Assembly: GCA_020636325.1 (NCBI GenBank) | Contig: JACJYC010000008.1 | Location: forward strand, 186,001-250,000 | Direction: 5' to 3' | Length of the DNA stretch: 64,000 nucleotides | DNA from: Lewinellaceae bacterium | GTDB lineage: Bacteria > Bacteroidota > Bacteroidia > Chitinophagales > Saprospiraceae | In this document: positions 54,375-62,573 of the stretch, one piece after another | Position numbering within the stretch: the first letter of the stretch is position 1 | Layout of the letters: the number at the start of each line of letters is the position of its first letter | Program-made: the position numbers and the translations under genes | Notes under the pieces: generated by a model | What the model saw: the letters and a program-made list of their open reading frames with translations, nothing else | What the model was told of the DNA's origin: nothing | Database searches by the model: none

Positions 54375-54956
54375 ATGGAAACAACGGATCAGGCATTAAT
54401 CGAAGGCATCCTCAAAGGGGGGACAGCCCGGCAACAGGCGATCAAGGTCATTTACCACCTGGAAAGCCTGCGGGATAAAGTCGTCTGGTACGTGCAGCAG
54501 AACAACGGCAACCGCGACGACGGCCTGGACATGTTCCATGAGGGCATCATCGTGCTGGACCGCAATATCCGCGAACAGAAATTCCGGGGAGACAGCAGTT
54601 TGTCGCTCTACCTCTACGCCATCTGCCGTTTTCTGTGGATGAATCAGCTCCGGAAAAACCAGAAAGTAGAGCTGAAGGAGGACCACAGCGGCATGGATGA
54701 ACCGAACGAAGAAACCCCCGAAATCGCCCTGATCAGCGAAGAACGGCAACACCTGTTCCGCAAGCTGCTGGGCACACTGGGTGAAAAATGCAGGAAAGTC
54801 CTGGAGATGTGGCAACTGTCCTACTCCATGGAAGAAATAGCCGAAAAAATGGGCCTGAGCAGCGAAAAGATGGCCCGAAAAAGCAAGTACCGCTGCATGC
54901 AATCACTGATTGAAATGGTAAAACAACAACCGGATTGGCGGGAGCAGCTGGTTTGA
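54375..54956 (+). CDS. sigma-70 family (ECF-like) RNA polymerase sigma factor
   Basis: A 193-residue sigma factor. Region 2 is visible at ~55-100 (DGLDMFHEGIIVLDRNI, FRGDSSLSLYLYAICRFLWM, then NQLRKN) and the region 4 helix-turn-helix at ~140-185 (LSYSMEEIAEKMGLSSEKMA, SKYRCMQSLIEM). Regions 1 and 3 are absent, as in ECF sigma factors. The following gene encodes a membrane protein of anti-sigma type, 90 bp downstream, and the divergent gene is the TPR-CHAT protein. The trio suggests a stress-responsive switch. Promoter recognition cannot be predicted. Confidence 0.88.
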   Translation: METTDQALIEGILKGGTARQQAIKVIYHLESLRDKVVWYVQQNNGNRDDGLDMFHEGIIVLDRNIREQKFRGDSSLSLYLYAICRFLWMNQLRKNQKVELKEDHSGMDEPNEETPEIALISEERQHLFRKLLGTLGEKCRKVLEMWQLSYSMEEIAEKMGLSSEKMARKSKYRCMQSLIEMVKQQPDWREQLV

Positions 54957-55046
54957 ATGGAGGAATTGAGGAATCGAACAATGCACCTTCGATCAGTTCC
55001 TCAATTCCTCAGTTCCTCAGTTCCTCATTCATCAAATACTCATCAA

Positions 55047-55817
55047 ATGGAAGACCTCTACGACACGATCGAACAATACGTCCTGGGCAAAATGCCCGAA
55101 GGCGAAAGGGCCGGATTTGAGGCCCGGATGAACGCCGATCCTGATCTAAAGGAGGAGGTAGCGGCCTTCCGCGTAGCCCGCCAGGTATTGGAAACGGGCA
55201 TTGCCGACAGCCTGCGCGCTGACTTTGCCGAATGGAAAGCAGATCAGGCGGACCCTAAGCCTGCGCGCAGGGCGTTCCTGCGCGTGCATTCCCGGGTATG
55301 GGCAGTAGCCGCGAGCCTGTTGCTGTTGCTGGGCATATTCGGTTATTGGCGGGTGTCGCAGTACAGCGGGGATACCCTGGCGTCGAATTTTTACGATTCC
55401 TCAGAACTGACCGCCGTGCGTTCGGCGCCCGCCGGACAGGGCGAACTGGATGCGGGGCTTTCCGCGCTTAGGGCCGGGAATTTCGAGGCGGCGGCGTCTG
55501 CCTTCCAGGCCTTTGATCCCTCCAACGCATATTTCACTGATGCCCAATACCTGCTGGCCAATACCTGGTACCAGTCCGGAAAACTGGGCGAGGCAGAAGC
55601 GATCCTGAAGCAATTGCAAACCAACAGCGATCCGGAAATCTCCGAAAAAGCCGACTGGCTGCTGCTGCTGGCCTACCTGAAAGGTGGACGAAAAGGCAGT
55701 CCGGAAACGACTCAATTGCTGGACAAGATCACCGGCGATACCGGGCATTCGTTCTACCCGAAAGCGGTGGAATTGAAACGGGAGTTGGGAAGCTTTTGGT
55801 CGGGGTGGAGCCGATAG
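55047..55817 (+). CDS. membrane anti-sigma-like protein with TPRs
   Basis: A 256-residue protein from the ATG at 55047 (MEDLYDTIEQYVLGKMPEGE); the frame opens earlier at 54957, but that part reads repeat DNA. Residues 1-55 resemble the cytoplasmic anti-sigma domain of Bacteroidota (YVLGKMPEGERAGFEARMNA, lacking zinc-binding Cys), then one membrane helix (~90-106, VWAVAASLLLLLGIFGYW) and periplasmic TPR-like helices (~135-235: LSALRAGNFEAAASAFQAFD, YLLANTWYQSGKLGEAEAIL). It would hold the sigma factor at the membrane until an envelope signal is sensed. Its role is inferred from order and architecture. Confidence 0.8.
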   Translation: MEDLYDTIEQYVLGKMPEGERAGFEARMNADPDLKEEVAAFRVARQVLETGIADSLRADFAEWKADQADPKPARRAFLRVHSRVWAVAASLLLLLGIFGYWRVSQYSGDTLASNFYDSSELTAVRSAPAGQGELDAGLSALRAGNFEAAASAFQAFDPSNAYFTDAQYLLANTWYQSGKLGEAEAILKQLQTNSDPEISEKADWLLLLAYLKGGRKGSPETTQLLDKITGDTGHSFYPKAVELKRELGSFWSGWSR

Positions 55818-55867
55818 GATTAGAGGGTGAGAGGGTGAGAGGATTAGAGGGTGAGAGGGTGGGTGAG
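55818..55867. repeat. GGTGAGAG/GGATTAGA tandem array
   Basis: Units GGTGAGAG and GGATTAGAG alternate right after the anti-sigma gene stop and up to the convergent hypothetical gene. The unit is the same as at 42149-42217, 13.6 kb away. Confidence 0.8.
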
Positions 55868-55873
55868 GGCTGG

Positions 55874-56275
55874 TCAGGCGGGGTGGATGCCGATGCGGGA
55901 GAAGAGGGTCTTGATCGCTTCAAGGTGTTCCCGGTTGGCGAAGCCCAGCAGGTCCCGTTGTGTGCCGTTCTTCAGTTTCAATCGCAGGATTTTACGGCCG
56001 AATGAGGAAGTTTCTTTCCAGGCTTCGATGTCCTGAATGGCGATTTCCCCTTGCCAGGATTTTCCCGACAATTCATACAATGCCGCTGCGGCTAATAAAC
56101 CAACGCCAATCCAGAGCAAATTAAAAAATCCAGGGCCGTCCCGAAAAATCAGGTAAGTGTTCAATATGGAATTCAATAATGTGATATACAAAATGAATTG
56201 CTGGGCCCTGTACCGGAACCTGACATCGTCGGAAATGGATAGGGAGTGGGATGATGGATGGTATTCAATTTTCAT
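55874..56275 (-). CDS. hypothetical membrane protein
   Basis: A 133-residue protein with two predicted hydrophobic helices (~28-46, FILYITLLNSILNTYLIF; ~52-68, FFNLLWIGVGLLAAAAL). The remaining C-terminal part is soluble and beta-rich with a conserved-looking RKILRLKLKNGTQRDLLGFA, like a small PH-type domain. No family is assigned. It is convergent with the anti-sigma gene, 56 bp apart, and the remnant at 56384-56545 follows upstream on the same strand. Confidence 0.7.
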   Translation of the reverse strand: MKIEYHPSSHSLSISDDVRFRYRAQQFILYITLLNSILNTYLIFRDGPGFFNLLWIGVGLLAAAALYELSGKSWQGEIAIQDIEAWKETSSFGRKILRLKLKNGTQRDLLGFANREHLEAIKTLFSRIGIHPA

Positions 56276-56383
56276 AACTAGATGCTTTCCGTATTAAGAA
56301 TTAATGGGCCGGGCTCCAGCCCTAATGTCCGCAGATTCCAAAGATAAAAACTTCCACAACATTGGGATAGTCCGGGATAGCAT

Positions 56384-56545
56384 CTATTTTTTTCTCCCGA
56401 TCTTCACTGTGATCTTCCAGGTTGCCGTCTTGTCTATTGTGATGTCTCCCCAGGCTTCAGCCAATTCGGGCGCCAGATTTTCAACCGGATCAATCCCGAA
56501 TTCCAATTTGTATCGCTGTATCGCCGACCAGGTATGAAGCAGGCC
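56384..56545 (-). pseudogene. truncated C-terminus of a SAM-dependent methyltransferase
   Basis: On the reverse strand an uninterrupted frame of 53 codons ends at a TAG (56386-56384). It reads LLHTWSAIQRYKLEFGIDPV, then ENLAPELAEAWGD and TWKITVKIGRKK. This matches the end of class I SAM methyltransferases (SW-S-A...DPV..L...WGD....W.l.ikiGR). No start codon or upstream catalytic part exists, since the frame begins inside the 3' end of the TIGR04076 gene. It is therefore a decayed gene fragment. The family call is from memory of the pattern. Confidence 0.6.
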
Positions 56546-56552
56546 GATCACA

Positions 56553-56969
56553 TCATTCCTTCCAGGGTACAGGACTTACCTCATCGTGATCCAGCACCCG
56601 CAATTGCTGCCGGTCGATGCGCATAACCAGACCGCAGGCCGGGTCGGGGCAAGTCACCCTGGCGTCGGTTTCCATCCAGTCGGCGGGGTGGTTTCTGCGT
56701 TGTTTGGCCGGAAGCAACGGGATGGCGGATTGCAGCGCGTACAGGCAAAAATCCGCGCCGTCCGGCAGTGAGATCTTGCCGCCTTTCATATAAAAACAAT
56801 CGCCGACCGCCATGTTGCAGGTGCAGTGCCCGGAAATGGTTTCAACGACCACGCAAAGGTCATACAATTCAAACTGGTCATCGCGGAGGTCTTTGCTTTT
56901 TTCCATCGCCTGATATTTTGAATACGCGCAGCGGATTATTCTGCGGGTAATATTGGTCTTGTTTATCAT
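56553..56969 (-). CDS. TIGR04076 family protein
   Basis: A 138-residue protein. The family core runs from FELYDLCVVVETISGHCTCN through SLPDGADFCLYALQSAIPLL, AKQRRNHPADWMETDARVTC to PDPACGLVMRIDR, with several conserved Cys. The function of TIGR04076 is unknown; the Cys set may bind metal or be redox-active. The family is usually ~90 residues, so the ATG at 56906 (MEKSKDLRDDQFELYDL) may be the true start and the first 21 residues of the longer frame an overrun; I keep the longer frame because it starts with a clear ATG. Its stop is followed by a methyltransferase remnant. Confidence 0.75.
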   Translation of the reverse strand: MINKTNITRRIIRCAYSKYQAMEKSKDLRDDQFELYDLCVVVETISGHCTCNMAVGDCFYMKGGKISLPDGADFCLYALQSAIPLLPAKQRRNHPADWMETDARVTCPDPACGLVMRIDRQQLRVLDHDEVSPVPWKE

Positions 56970-57083
56970 TCGCCGACTCCCCGTCCGACGAAGCTTCAGC
57001 GTAGTTGGGCCTCGTCCACCGTCTTAAATCAGCTTACCAATCCTCCCTTCCGCGCAGGCCTTCCCAGGCTTAGTAATCTGAGC

Positions 57084-57292
57084 TCCCGTCCACCGTCTCC
57101 CGTCCACCGTCTCCCGTCTCCCGTCCACCGTCTCCCGTCCACCGTCTCCCGTCCACCGTCCTCCGCCCGACGAAGCCTCGGCGAAGTCGGGCCCCGTCTC
57201 CCGTCCACCGTCTCCCGTCCACCGTCTCCCGTCCACCGTCCACCGTCTCCCGTCCACCGTCCACCGTCCACCGTTTACCGTCTCCCGTCCCC
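57084..57292. repeat. heptamer tandem array (CGTCTCC/CGTCCAC)
   Basis: About 29 units of 7 bp, CGTCTCC or CGTCCAC, sit between the TIGR04076 and NhaC genes (no gene from 56970 to 57274). A hairpin GCCCGAC-N14-GTCGGGC (57165-57192) interrupts it. A related CCGACGAAGCTTCAGCGTAG lies at ~56982-57004. The array overlaps the 3' end of the antiporter gene and supplies its TAA stop. Confidence 0.85.
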
Positions 57293-58678
57293 CTTCCGTC
57301 CAAACCCGCCCAATACTGCCGCCAGCGACATCCCCAGGAGGGCCCATGCAATAAAATTGTGCAGTCCTACCTGCAACGGCGATACGGCCGGAACGCCGAA
57401 TTCAGCGCCCGAGGCGGTAGCGTTGGCCATCAGGATAACCGGAATGAAATAGGGCAGCAGAAAGGGAAATACGCATACGACCAGGCTCAGGATATTGGCC
57501 CGCCTTTTAGCGGGTATCGCCATCTGTTCGCCGGTTTTGTTGGCAAATTCAGCCACCATCAGGATAGCGACAATGCTGTGGGTGGTGAGCAAAACAGCCG
57601 CGCCCACCGTACCGGCGATCCAGGTCTCGGCGCGCCTGGGAGTACGGCTCCTGGCCGCAGCAAAATCGACCAGCCGGTTGATCACGCCGCTCGCCCTGAG
57701 CGTTGCCACCAGGCCCATCAACAGGATGGTGAAGAAACTGATGCCGACCGCCCGGTTGATCCCGTCGATGACAAAACTCCGGGCGGTGAAATTCTCCGGG
57801 TCGAGGGAAATGACCTGTTGGAAGGACAGCAGCCCCAACGCAAGCCCCAATCCGGTGCCGAAGACCAATCCGGCCAACAGTCCGTATAACAGATGTTTGC
57901 CCCTCATGAAAAGCCAGATGATCAGCACCGGAACCAGCAACATCGGCAGGCCGCGGGGGTCGCCGGTCAAAGCCGGTCCAGTGGTGGACAGGACTCCGGC
58001 GGACAGGCTTGCACTGACAGAATACCCCACCAGGGCAATGGCGCCGGCAGGCAGGATGTACTTGAGCCGACTCCTCACCGCAGGGCCGATCTCCGCTTGC
58101 TGGCTCATGGCGCTGGCAATGGTCGTGTCCGAGATCGGCGCCGTAAAATCGCCGAAGGTAGCTCCGCCGATAATGGCGCCGGCCAACGTAGGCAAATGAG
58201 CGCCCAGCAACCCGCCTGCCGGGTACAGGATCGGACTGCAGATCAGGATGGTGGCAAAACTCGAACCGGTAGACAAGGACACCACGCAGCAAATGACAAA
58301 TGCAGCAACTACAAAACCGGTTCCGCTCAGGTTCAGGCGGGCCGAAACCCAGGTGAGCGCGTCCACAAATCCTGTGGCGGTCATCAGGACGCCGATGGTC
58401 GAAGCCAGGATCCAGGCCGTGATCATGATCATCACCAGGTCATGCGACATCCCTTCGATCACCTTCCCGCAAAACGCATTCCGGTCGCGGGCCAGGAACA
58501 GCCCGATGCACAAGGCCAGGATCAGGACCGGCCAGAAGCCGCGCTCGTCCGGCGCGCCGGAAAGGGCAATGGCGATCACGCCGCCCATGAAAACGACAAA
58601 GGGCAGCAAAGCGCCCAACAGGCCGCCGTAAAAAGACAGCGGGCGCTCGAAAGTTGGTTCGGAGGGGCTGGCTTCCAT
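57275..58678 (-). CDS. NhaC family Na+/H+ antiporter
   Basis: A 467-residue membrane protein with about 11-12 helices (FYGGLLGALLPFVVFMGGVI, DLVMIMITAWILASTIGVLM). The NhaC family pattern is seen at GGATFGDFTAPISDTTIASA with its acidic residues for ion binding, and VCVFPFLLPYFIPVILMANA near the end. It exchanges Na+ (or malate/lactate in some members) against H+. The start codon (58678) is immediately adjacent to the stop of the aldo/keto reductase (58679), so they are co-transcribed. The last residues (GRKGDGRR) are read from the heptamer array. Confidence 0.88.
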   Translation of the reverse strand: MEASPSEPTFERPLSFYGGLLGALLPFVVFMGGVIAIALSGAPDERGFWPVLILALCIGLFLARDRNAFCGKVIEGMSHDLVMIMITAWILASTIGVLMTATGFVDALTWVSARLNLSGTGFVVAAFVICCVVSLSTGSSFATILICSPILYPAGGLLGAHLPTLAGAIIGGATFGDFTAPISDTTIASAMSQQAEIGPAVRSRLKYILPAGAIALVGYSVSASLSAGVLSTTGPALTGDPRGLPMLLVPVLIIWLFMRGKHLLYGLLAGLVFGTGLGLALGLLSFQQVISLDPENFTARSFVIDGINRAVGISFFTILLMGLVATLRASGVINRLVDFAAARSRTPRRAETWIAGTVGAAVLLTTHSIVAILMVAEFANKTGEQMAIPAKRRANILSLVVCVFPFLLPYFIPVILMANATASGAEFGVPAVSPLQVGLHNFIAWALLGMSLAAVLGGFGRKGDGRR

Positions 58679-59740
58679 TTATGTGCGTTGTCCGTTCAGA
58701 TTGTATTTCATGATGAGGCCGTGTTTGCCGTTTTTATCCCGTTCCAGGCCGTAGACCGGCCCAAGCGGACCCTGTGCCCGGCTCGTTATTGCACGGATGA
58801 CTTCGCGGTCCGCCTCGTCCAGGATCAGGTCGTTCAACTGCCTGAGTTTGTCGAGATGCCGGCGATTGCGCGCACCGATGATAACGCCCCCGACCCGGGG
58901 TTGATCCAGCATATAACGGGCGGCGACTTCGGCAATACCTGCCCTGTATTTATCGGCTACTGCCCGCAGGCTGCGCAGGGCTTCCTGGAAGAATTCGTAT
59001 CCGCCGAACTCGTCGATGATCAACCGGTATTTGGTCAGTGACCTGTTTTCAAGGGGCGCGACCGGGTCGGGGGCGCCGAGGTACCGGTCGCTCAGGAAAC
59101 CGCCCGCCAAAGCGCCGTAACACAGAAAAAAATACCCGCAATCCGTCGCGAGTTCCTGCTGGTCGGTCGCCGGCCGTTGGTCCAACACCGAGTATTGCAC
59201 CTGATTGGCTATGATTTTAACGCCTGTGTCGAGGATCTCCTTCAAATGAATGCCGTCGAAATTGGTGACGCCGATATGCCGGATCTTGCCCGCTCGCTGA
59301 AGTTCTGCCAGGTGGTGGGCGGCTTCTACATAACGCGGCTGAGCAAAATCCCACCAGGCAAACTGTACAAGGTCAAGCTGTTCCACCCCCAACCGCTGCA
59401 GTGAGCGGTCAATGACGGCGGTGGTGTCGGCCTGGGTGAGGTTCGGCAGCGCGTCGTAGTCGGGTACGTATTTGGTGTGGATCTGCACCGGGGGCAGGTC
59501 GCCGCGGGTAAAAGCCGGTCGGTATTGCCGCAGAAACCGGCCGATCAACGCTTCTACGCCGGTATAGATGTCGGCGCAATCAAAGGTCGTAATGCCTGCT
59601 TCCACAAAGGCGCGCATATCGTCAACGGCTTCCCGTTCATCAACGGGACCGTGTCCGCCGGCCAGGTGCCAGCCGCCCTTTATGACGCGAGAGATCGAGT
59701 AGCCGGGCGCCAATTCAAGGCGTTCCATTGTTTTTGCCAT
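58679..59740 (-). CDS. aldo/keto reductase lacking the catalytic His
   Basis: A 353-residue aldo/keto reductase (AKR superfamily TIM barrel). The catalytic D54 and Y59 (FDCADIYTG) and K90 (QIHTK) are in place. At the position of the fourth tetrad residue the motif reads LDLVQFAWWDF, with Ala128 where most members have His (LQFHWWD). The enzyme may have altered proton donation, or be a non-classical reductase. NADPH-binding segments occur near the C-terminus (GGVIIGARNRRHLDKL). It directly precedes the NhaC antiporter on the same strand, with adjacent stop and start codons. The substrate is unknown. Confidence 0.88.
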   Translation of the reverse strand: MAKTMERLELAPGYSISRVIKGGWHLAGGHGPVDEREAVDDMRAFVEAGITTFDCADIYTGVEALIGRFLRQYRPAFTRGDLPPVQIHTKYVPDYDALPNLTQADTTAVIDRSLQRLGVEQLDLVQFAWWDFAQPRYVEAAHHLAELQRAGKIRHIGVTNFDGIHLKEILDTGVKIIANQVQYSVLDQRPATDQQELATDCGYFFLCYGALAGGFLSDRYLGAPDPVAPLENRSLTKYRLIIDEFGGYEFFQEALRSLRAVADKYRAGIAEVAARYMLDQPRVGGVIIGARNRRHLDKLRQLNDLILDEADREVIRAITSRAQGPLGPVYGLERDKNGKHGLIMKYNLNGQRT

Positions 59741-59745
59741 AGCCG

Positions 59746-61464
59746 TTATTTGGGTGTCGCTGCCTCAAAGATAGCGGGAAATTCGTCGATTGGAACTGGC
59801 CCTTCGCGCATAACGGCATCCATGAAATCCCTGAGGACAAACCGGTCGCCGAGCCTGGCTTTTTCATTCGCCAACAGGTCGGTGAATTGCCGCCCGCCCA
59901 GGAAATAGGAGGTCACCTGCATGGGCGAACCCGTCACGCGTCCCCACAGGCTTTTGGCGAACTGGGGCGCCAGCCGGGAAGTATTCACCGAAAAATCCAT
60001 CAATTGGTCCTGGCTCCAGCCGTTGCAATGCACTTGTACGGAGGTATAGGCGCGGTTGGCGTTCTCCAACCGTTTGCGCAGGTGCGCCAGGAAGGTCAGC
60101 GGTCGTTCCTTTTCCCAACCCGCATCCAGCAGTACACGTTCGCAAAAGGTGGCCCAACCTTCGATATAAACACCGTAAGGGAAGAGCATGCGAACGGGAT
60201 GCGGGGTTTCCCGGCTGGTCTTGATCTGCATATAATGCCCGGGAAACAGCTCGTGGATGACGATCATCCGGTTGAAGGGTTTGTTGAATGATGACCAGAA
60301 ATCCCTGCGGTCCTGCTCCGGAAACGTATCCGGAATAGAGGGCAGGTACAAGGTGGTGACCGGGTTGGGGGCAAAAGGCGGCGCACTGTCCACCCAGCCT
60401 ATGCGGGCGGCCGGGCCGGCACTTTCCGGCGCGGAAACGATGCGCAGGGTCTGGTATTCAGGTAACGTTGCAATATCGTGCTCCTCAATGAACCGGACGG
60501 CCGCGTCGGCCAGTTCCTGCCAGAAGTTGCGGTAATCCTCGCCGCTGACCGGGGCGTCCTTTTCCATATCCGCCAGGGCCAGTTGAACACAGGTATCGAC
60601 GTCCGCGGGCAGTGATCGGCCGGGGTATTGCAGGCGGAGGTATTCCTGGGATACCTTGTTCATCAGTTCCCGCGCCGTTTTGATTTCCTCCAGGGCCATT
60701 GCTGCCAGGTCTTCCGGCGTCAGGTCGCTGTCGGTGTAAAGGGCCAGCCGTCGGGCGTATTCCGCTCTTCCCAGGATCGGGGAGGCTTCCCGGGCGTTGG
60801 GCGCCAACCGGGTTTCAGCGTACCGGACCAGATCCCGGATCTGTGCGGCGACAGCGCGGCGCCGGAGGGCAAAGTCATGGCAAGCGGGGCCGGCAACGGC
60901 TTCGGGGAGTTCCTTTTCGTAGAAGTCCGCTGCTTTTTCAAGTTGCCGCAGGCTTTGATCCAGATCATCCCGGTCAACAGCGGTCAGGGATCGGGTGGCC
61001 GCCTCGCAAAGGTTTTCTACGGACCGCAGCCTTTTGCACAGCAACTGCGCTTTCTCGGGCTTATTCAGGTAACGGGCCTCCAATACCGGCGTTGCAGCTC
61101 CCACGATCAGCGAGGTGTACAACTGCAACGAATGCTGGTGGGGGGCGGTTTTCCCCCAGCGGTCCGCTTCCGAACGGGCCTGCACCAGCAGCAGCCTGGC
61201 GTCAATCCGGTTTTCCCGGGTATAGGCAAAGGCTGTATCGGACAAACGCTGGATTATTTCCCGGTTGAAAGCCAGCCACTCACCGATGCGCTCCGGCGAG
61301 CGGTCTTCGTATTCAAAAATGGCGGTATGCATACCCTGTTCGAGGGCCTGGGAAGGATAGAATCGCTGCCACGCATCCAGGTATTCCCGGCCGAGATCAC
61401 GGGTTTGGCTGAAAGCGAAGCCGGCTGACAGGATGAGCGCCGGCCCGATGAAGTATTTTTTCAT
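59746..61464 (-). CDS. DUF885 family protein (exported)
   Basis: A 572-residue protein with a signal peptide (FIGPALILSAGFAFSQ). DUF885 proteins carry a metallopeptidase-like motif, here IVIHELFPGHYMQIK (HELxPGH), and the segment YIEGWATFCERVLLDAG, both visible in the C-terminal third. Function in the family is not established; a zinc-peptidase-like activity is suggested by the HExxxGH pattern. Its stop is 5 bp before the aldo/keto reductase start on the same strand, so the three genes (this one, AKR, NhaC) form an operon. Length is normal. Confidence 0.88.
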   Translation of the reverse strand: MKKYFIGPALILSAGFAFSQTRDLGREYLDAWQRFYPSQALEQGMHTAIFEYEDRSPERIGEWLAFNREIIQRLSDTAFAYTRENRIDARLLLVQARSEADRWGKTAPHQHSLQLYTSLIVGAATPVLEARYLNKPEKAQLLCKRLRSVENLCEAATRSLTAVDRDDLDQSLRQLEKAADFYEKELPEAVAGPACHDFALRRRAVAAQIRDLVRYAETRLAPNAREASPILGRAEYARRLALYTDSDLTPEDLAAMALEEIKTARELMNKVSQEYLRLQYPGRSLPADVDTCVQLALADMEKDAPVSGEDYRNFWQELADAAVRFIEEHDIATLPEYQTLRIVSAPESAGPAARIGWVDSAPPFAPNPVTTLYLPSIPDTFPEQDRRDFWSSFNKPFNRMIVIHELFPGHYMQIKTSRETPHPVRMLFPYGVYIEGWATFCERVLLDAGWEKERPLTFLAHLRKRLENANRAYTSVQVHCNGWSQDQLMDFSVNTSRLAPQFAKSLWGRVTGSPMQVTSYFLGGRQFTDLLANEKARLGDRFVLRDFMDAVMREGPVPIDEFPAIFEAATPK

Positions 61465-61508
61465 ACTGGTTATCTGTTGTTGGGTGTGCTTCCTTTGGAC
61501 GAACGGGA

Positions 61509-61880
61509 TCAGACGTGCTGGTCGATCAGCACCGGATTGCCGTCCGGGTCAATGAGCATAATGCTGGCCGGACCCGTGGTGTTTTCATCGGCTTCCTGCC
61601 CTATCCGGATGCCTTGCGCCTTGAGGTGTCGCTGAATGTCCCGGACATCGTCAAAGGATTCCAGGGTGTTGGCGTTTTCGTCCCATCCCGGGTTAAAGGT
61701 CAGGATATTCCCCTGAAACATCCCCTGAAAGAGCCCGACCAGGGCATTCCCGTTTTTCATGATGAGGTAGTTTCTTGCCATATCACCGGCAAAGACGGCA
61801 AAGCCAAGGTTTTCATAGAATTCCTTTGAGGCTTTTATGTCCTTCACACTCAGACTGATGGAAAATGCGCCTAATTTCAT
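61509..61880 (-). CDS. VOC family (glyoxalase-like) protein
   Basis: A 123-residue vicinal-oxygen-chelate fold protein. The first beta-alpha-beta module is VKDIKASKEFYENLGFAVFA, and the second ends in ASIMLIDPDGNPVLIDQHV, the usual pattern of the lactoylglutathione-lyase/bleomycin-resistance group with a single domain. Candidate metal or ligand residues are few, so the reaction is unknown. It lies 45 bp before the DUF885 start and 24 bp after the GNAT gene stop, in the same direction. Confidence 0.88.
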   Translation of the reverse strand: MKLGAFSISLSVKDIKASKEFYENLGFAVFAGDMARNYLIMKNGNALVGLFQGMFQGNILTFNPGWDENANTLESFDDVRDIQRHLKAQGIRIGQEADENTTGPASIMLIDPDGNPVLIDQHV

Positions 61881-61903
61881 GGTTGCTGTTTTTTGAGCTT
61901 AAA

Positions 61904-62476
61904 TTAGCGTTTATTTTTGATTTGAGCCTGATCCTTCCAGGCAGCCGCCGTTATGACCATTTCATTTTCGCTTACCCAATTACCGTTCTTCTGGAACCCT
62001 TTTTCAATATACATCGAAAAGGCAAGCCGGTTATTGATCAGGACCTTTTCGCTCGCTTTGTTCCAAACGGCATACCGTGCGGAGATGCCGGCGGCGCCCA
62101 GTTCCTGAAATCCGAACGCCAGGATGGCCGCCAATGCCTCCGTCATAACGCCCTTCCCCTGGTGTTCGGGGTGGGTCCAGAACCCTACATTCCAGATTCC
62201 CTCTCCGCCATCTACCCGAATGGTAATGCGGCCCAATCGGGCAGGGTTCTCTCCATTGGTTTCGATGGTAAAATTGAAGGCGGTTCCGTCCATCCAGGCC
62301 TTCCGGCTTCGCTCAAGCGGCGCTATCAATTCGGATCTATCCACAGGCGGGTCCCACAACATCCCGTCATTGAAACCCGGATATCGCGAGGCCGAGAAAA
62401 CGAAATCGAAATCGCTTTCATCGGGAATCCTGAGCCTGAAATTTGGCGTTTGAATGATGTAATTTAAAGGCAGCAT
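61904..62476 (-). CDS. GNAT family N-acetyltransferase (RimJ/RimL-like)
   Basis: A 190-residue acetyltransferase. The N-terminal TPNFRLRIPDESDFDFVFS and the acetyl-CoA loop FWTHPEHQGKGVMTEALAAI (Q/R-x-x-G-x-A form), followed by AVWNKASEKVLINNRLAFSM, match the RimJ/RimL subgroup, which acetylates ribosomal proteins or small molecules. Substrate unknown. It forms a compact same-strand set with the VOC and DUF885 genes. Confidence 0.88.
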   Translation of the reverse strand: MLPLNYIIQTPNFRLRIPDESDFDFVFSASRYPGFNDGMLWDPPVDRSELIAPLERSRKAWMDGTAFNFTIETNGENPARLGRITIRVDGGEGIWNVGFWTHPEHQGKGVMTEALAAILAFGFQELGAAGISARYAVWNKASEKVLINNRLAFSMYIEKGFQKNGNWVSENEMVITAAAWKDQAQIKNKR

Positions 62477-62573
62477 TATTGAAAATAATTGATTAAAGTA
62501 AAAATATCACGATCCCTGAAACTTATCCGGAGTCAATCTTCCCACTCCTCCTTCAACTGGGATAAGCCCCCGG

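Noticed and set aside
56304..56537. Forward 77-codon frame
   Set aside because: It is antisense to the methyltransferase remnant, which has the more convincing protein pattern.
57024..57351. Reverse-strand frames rich in DGRRWT
   Set aside because: They are translations of the CGTCTCC/CGTCCAC array.
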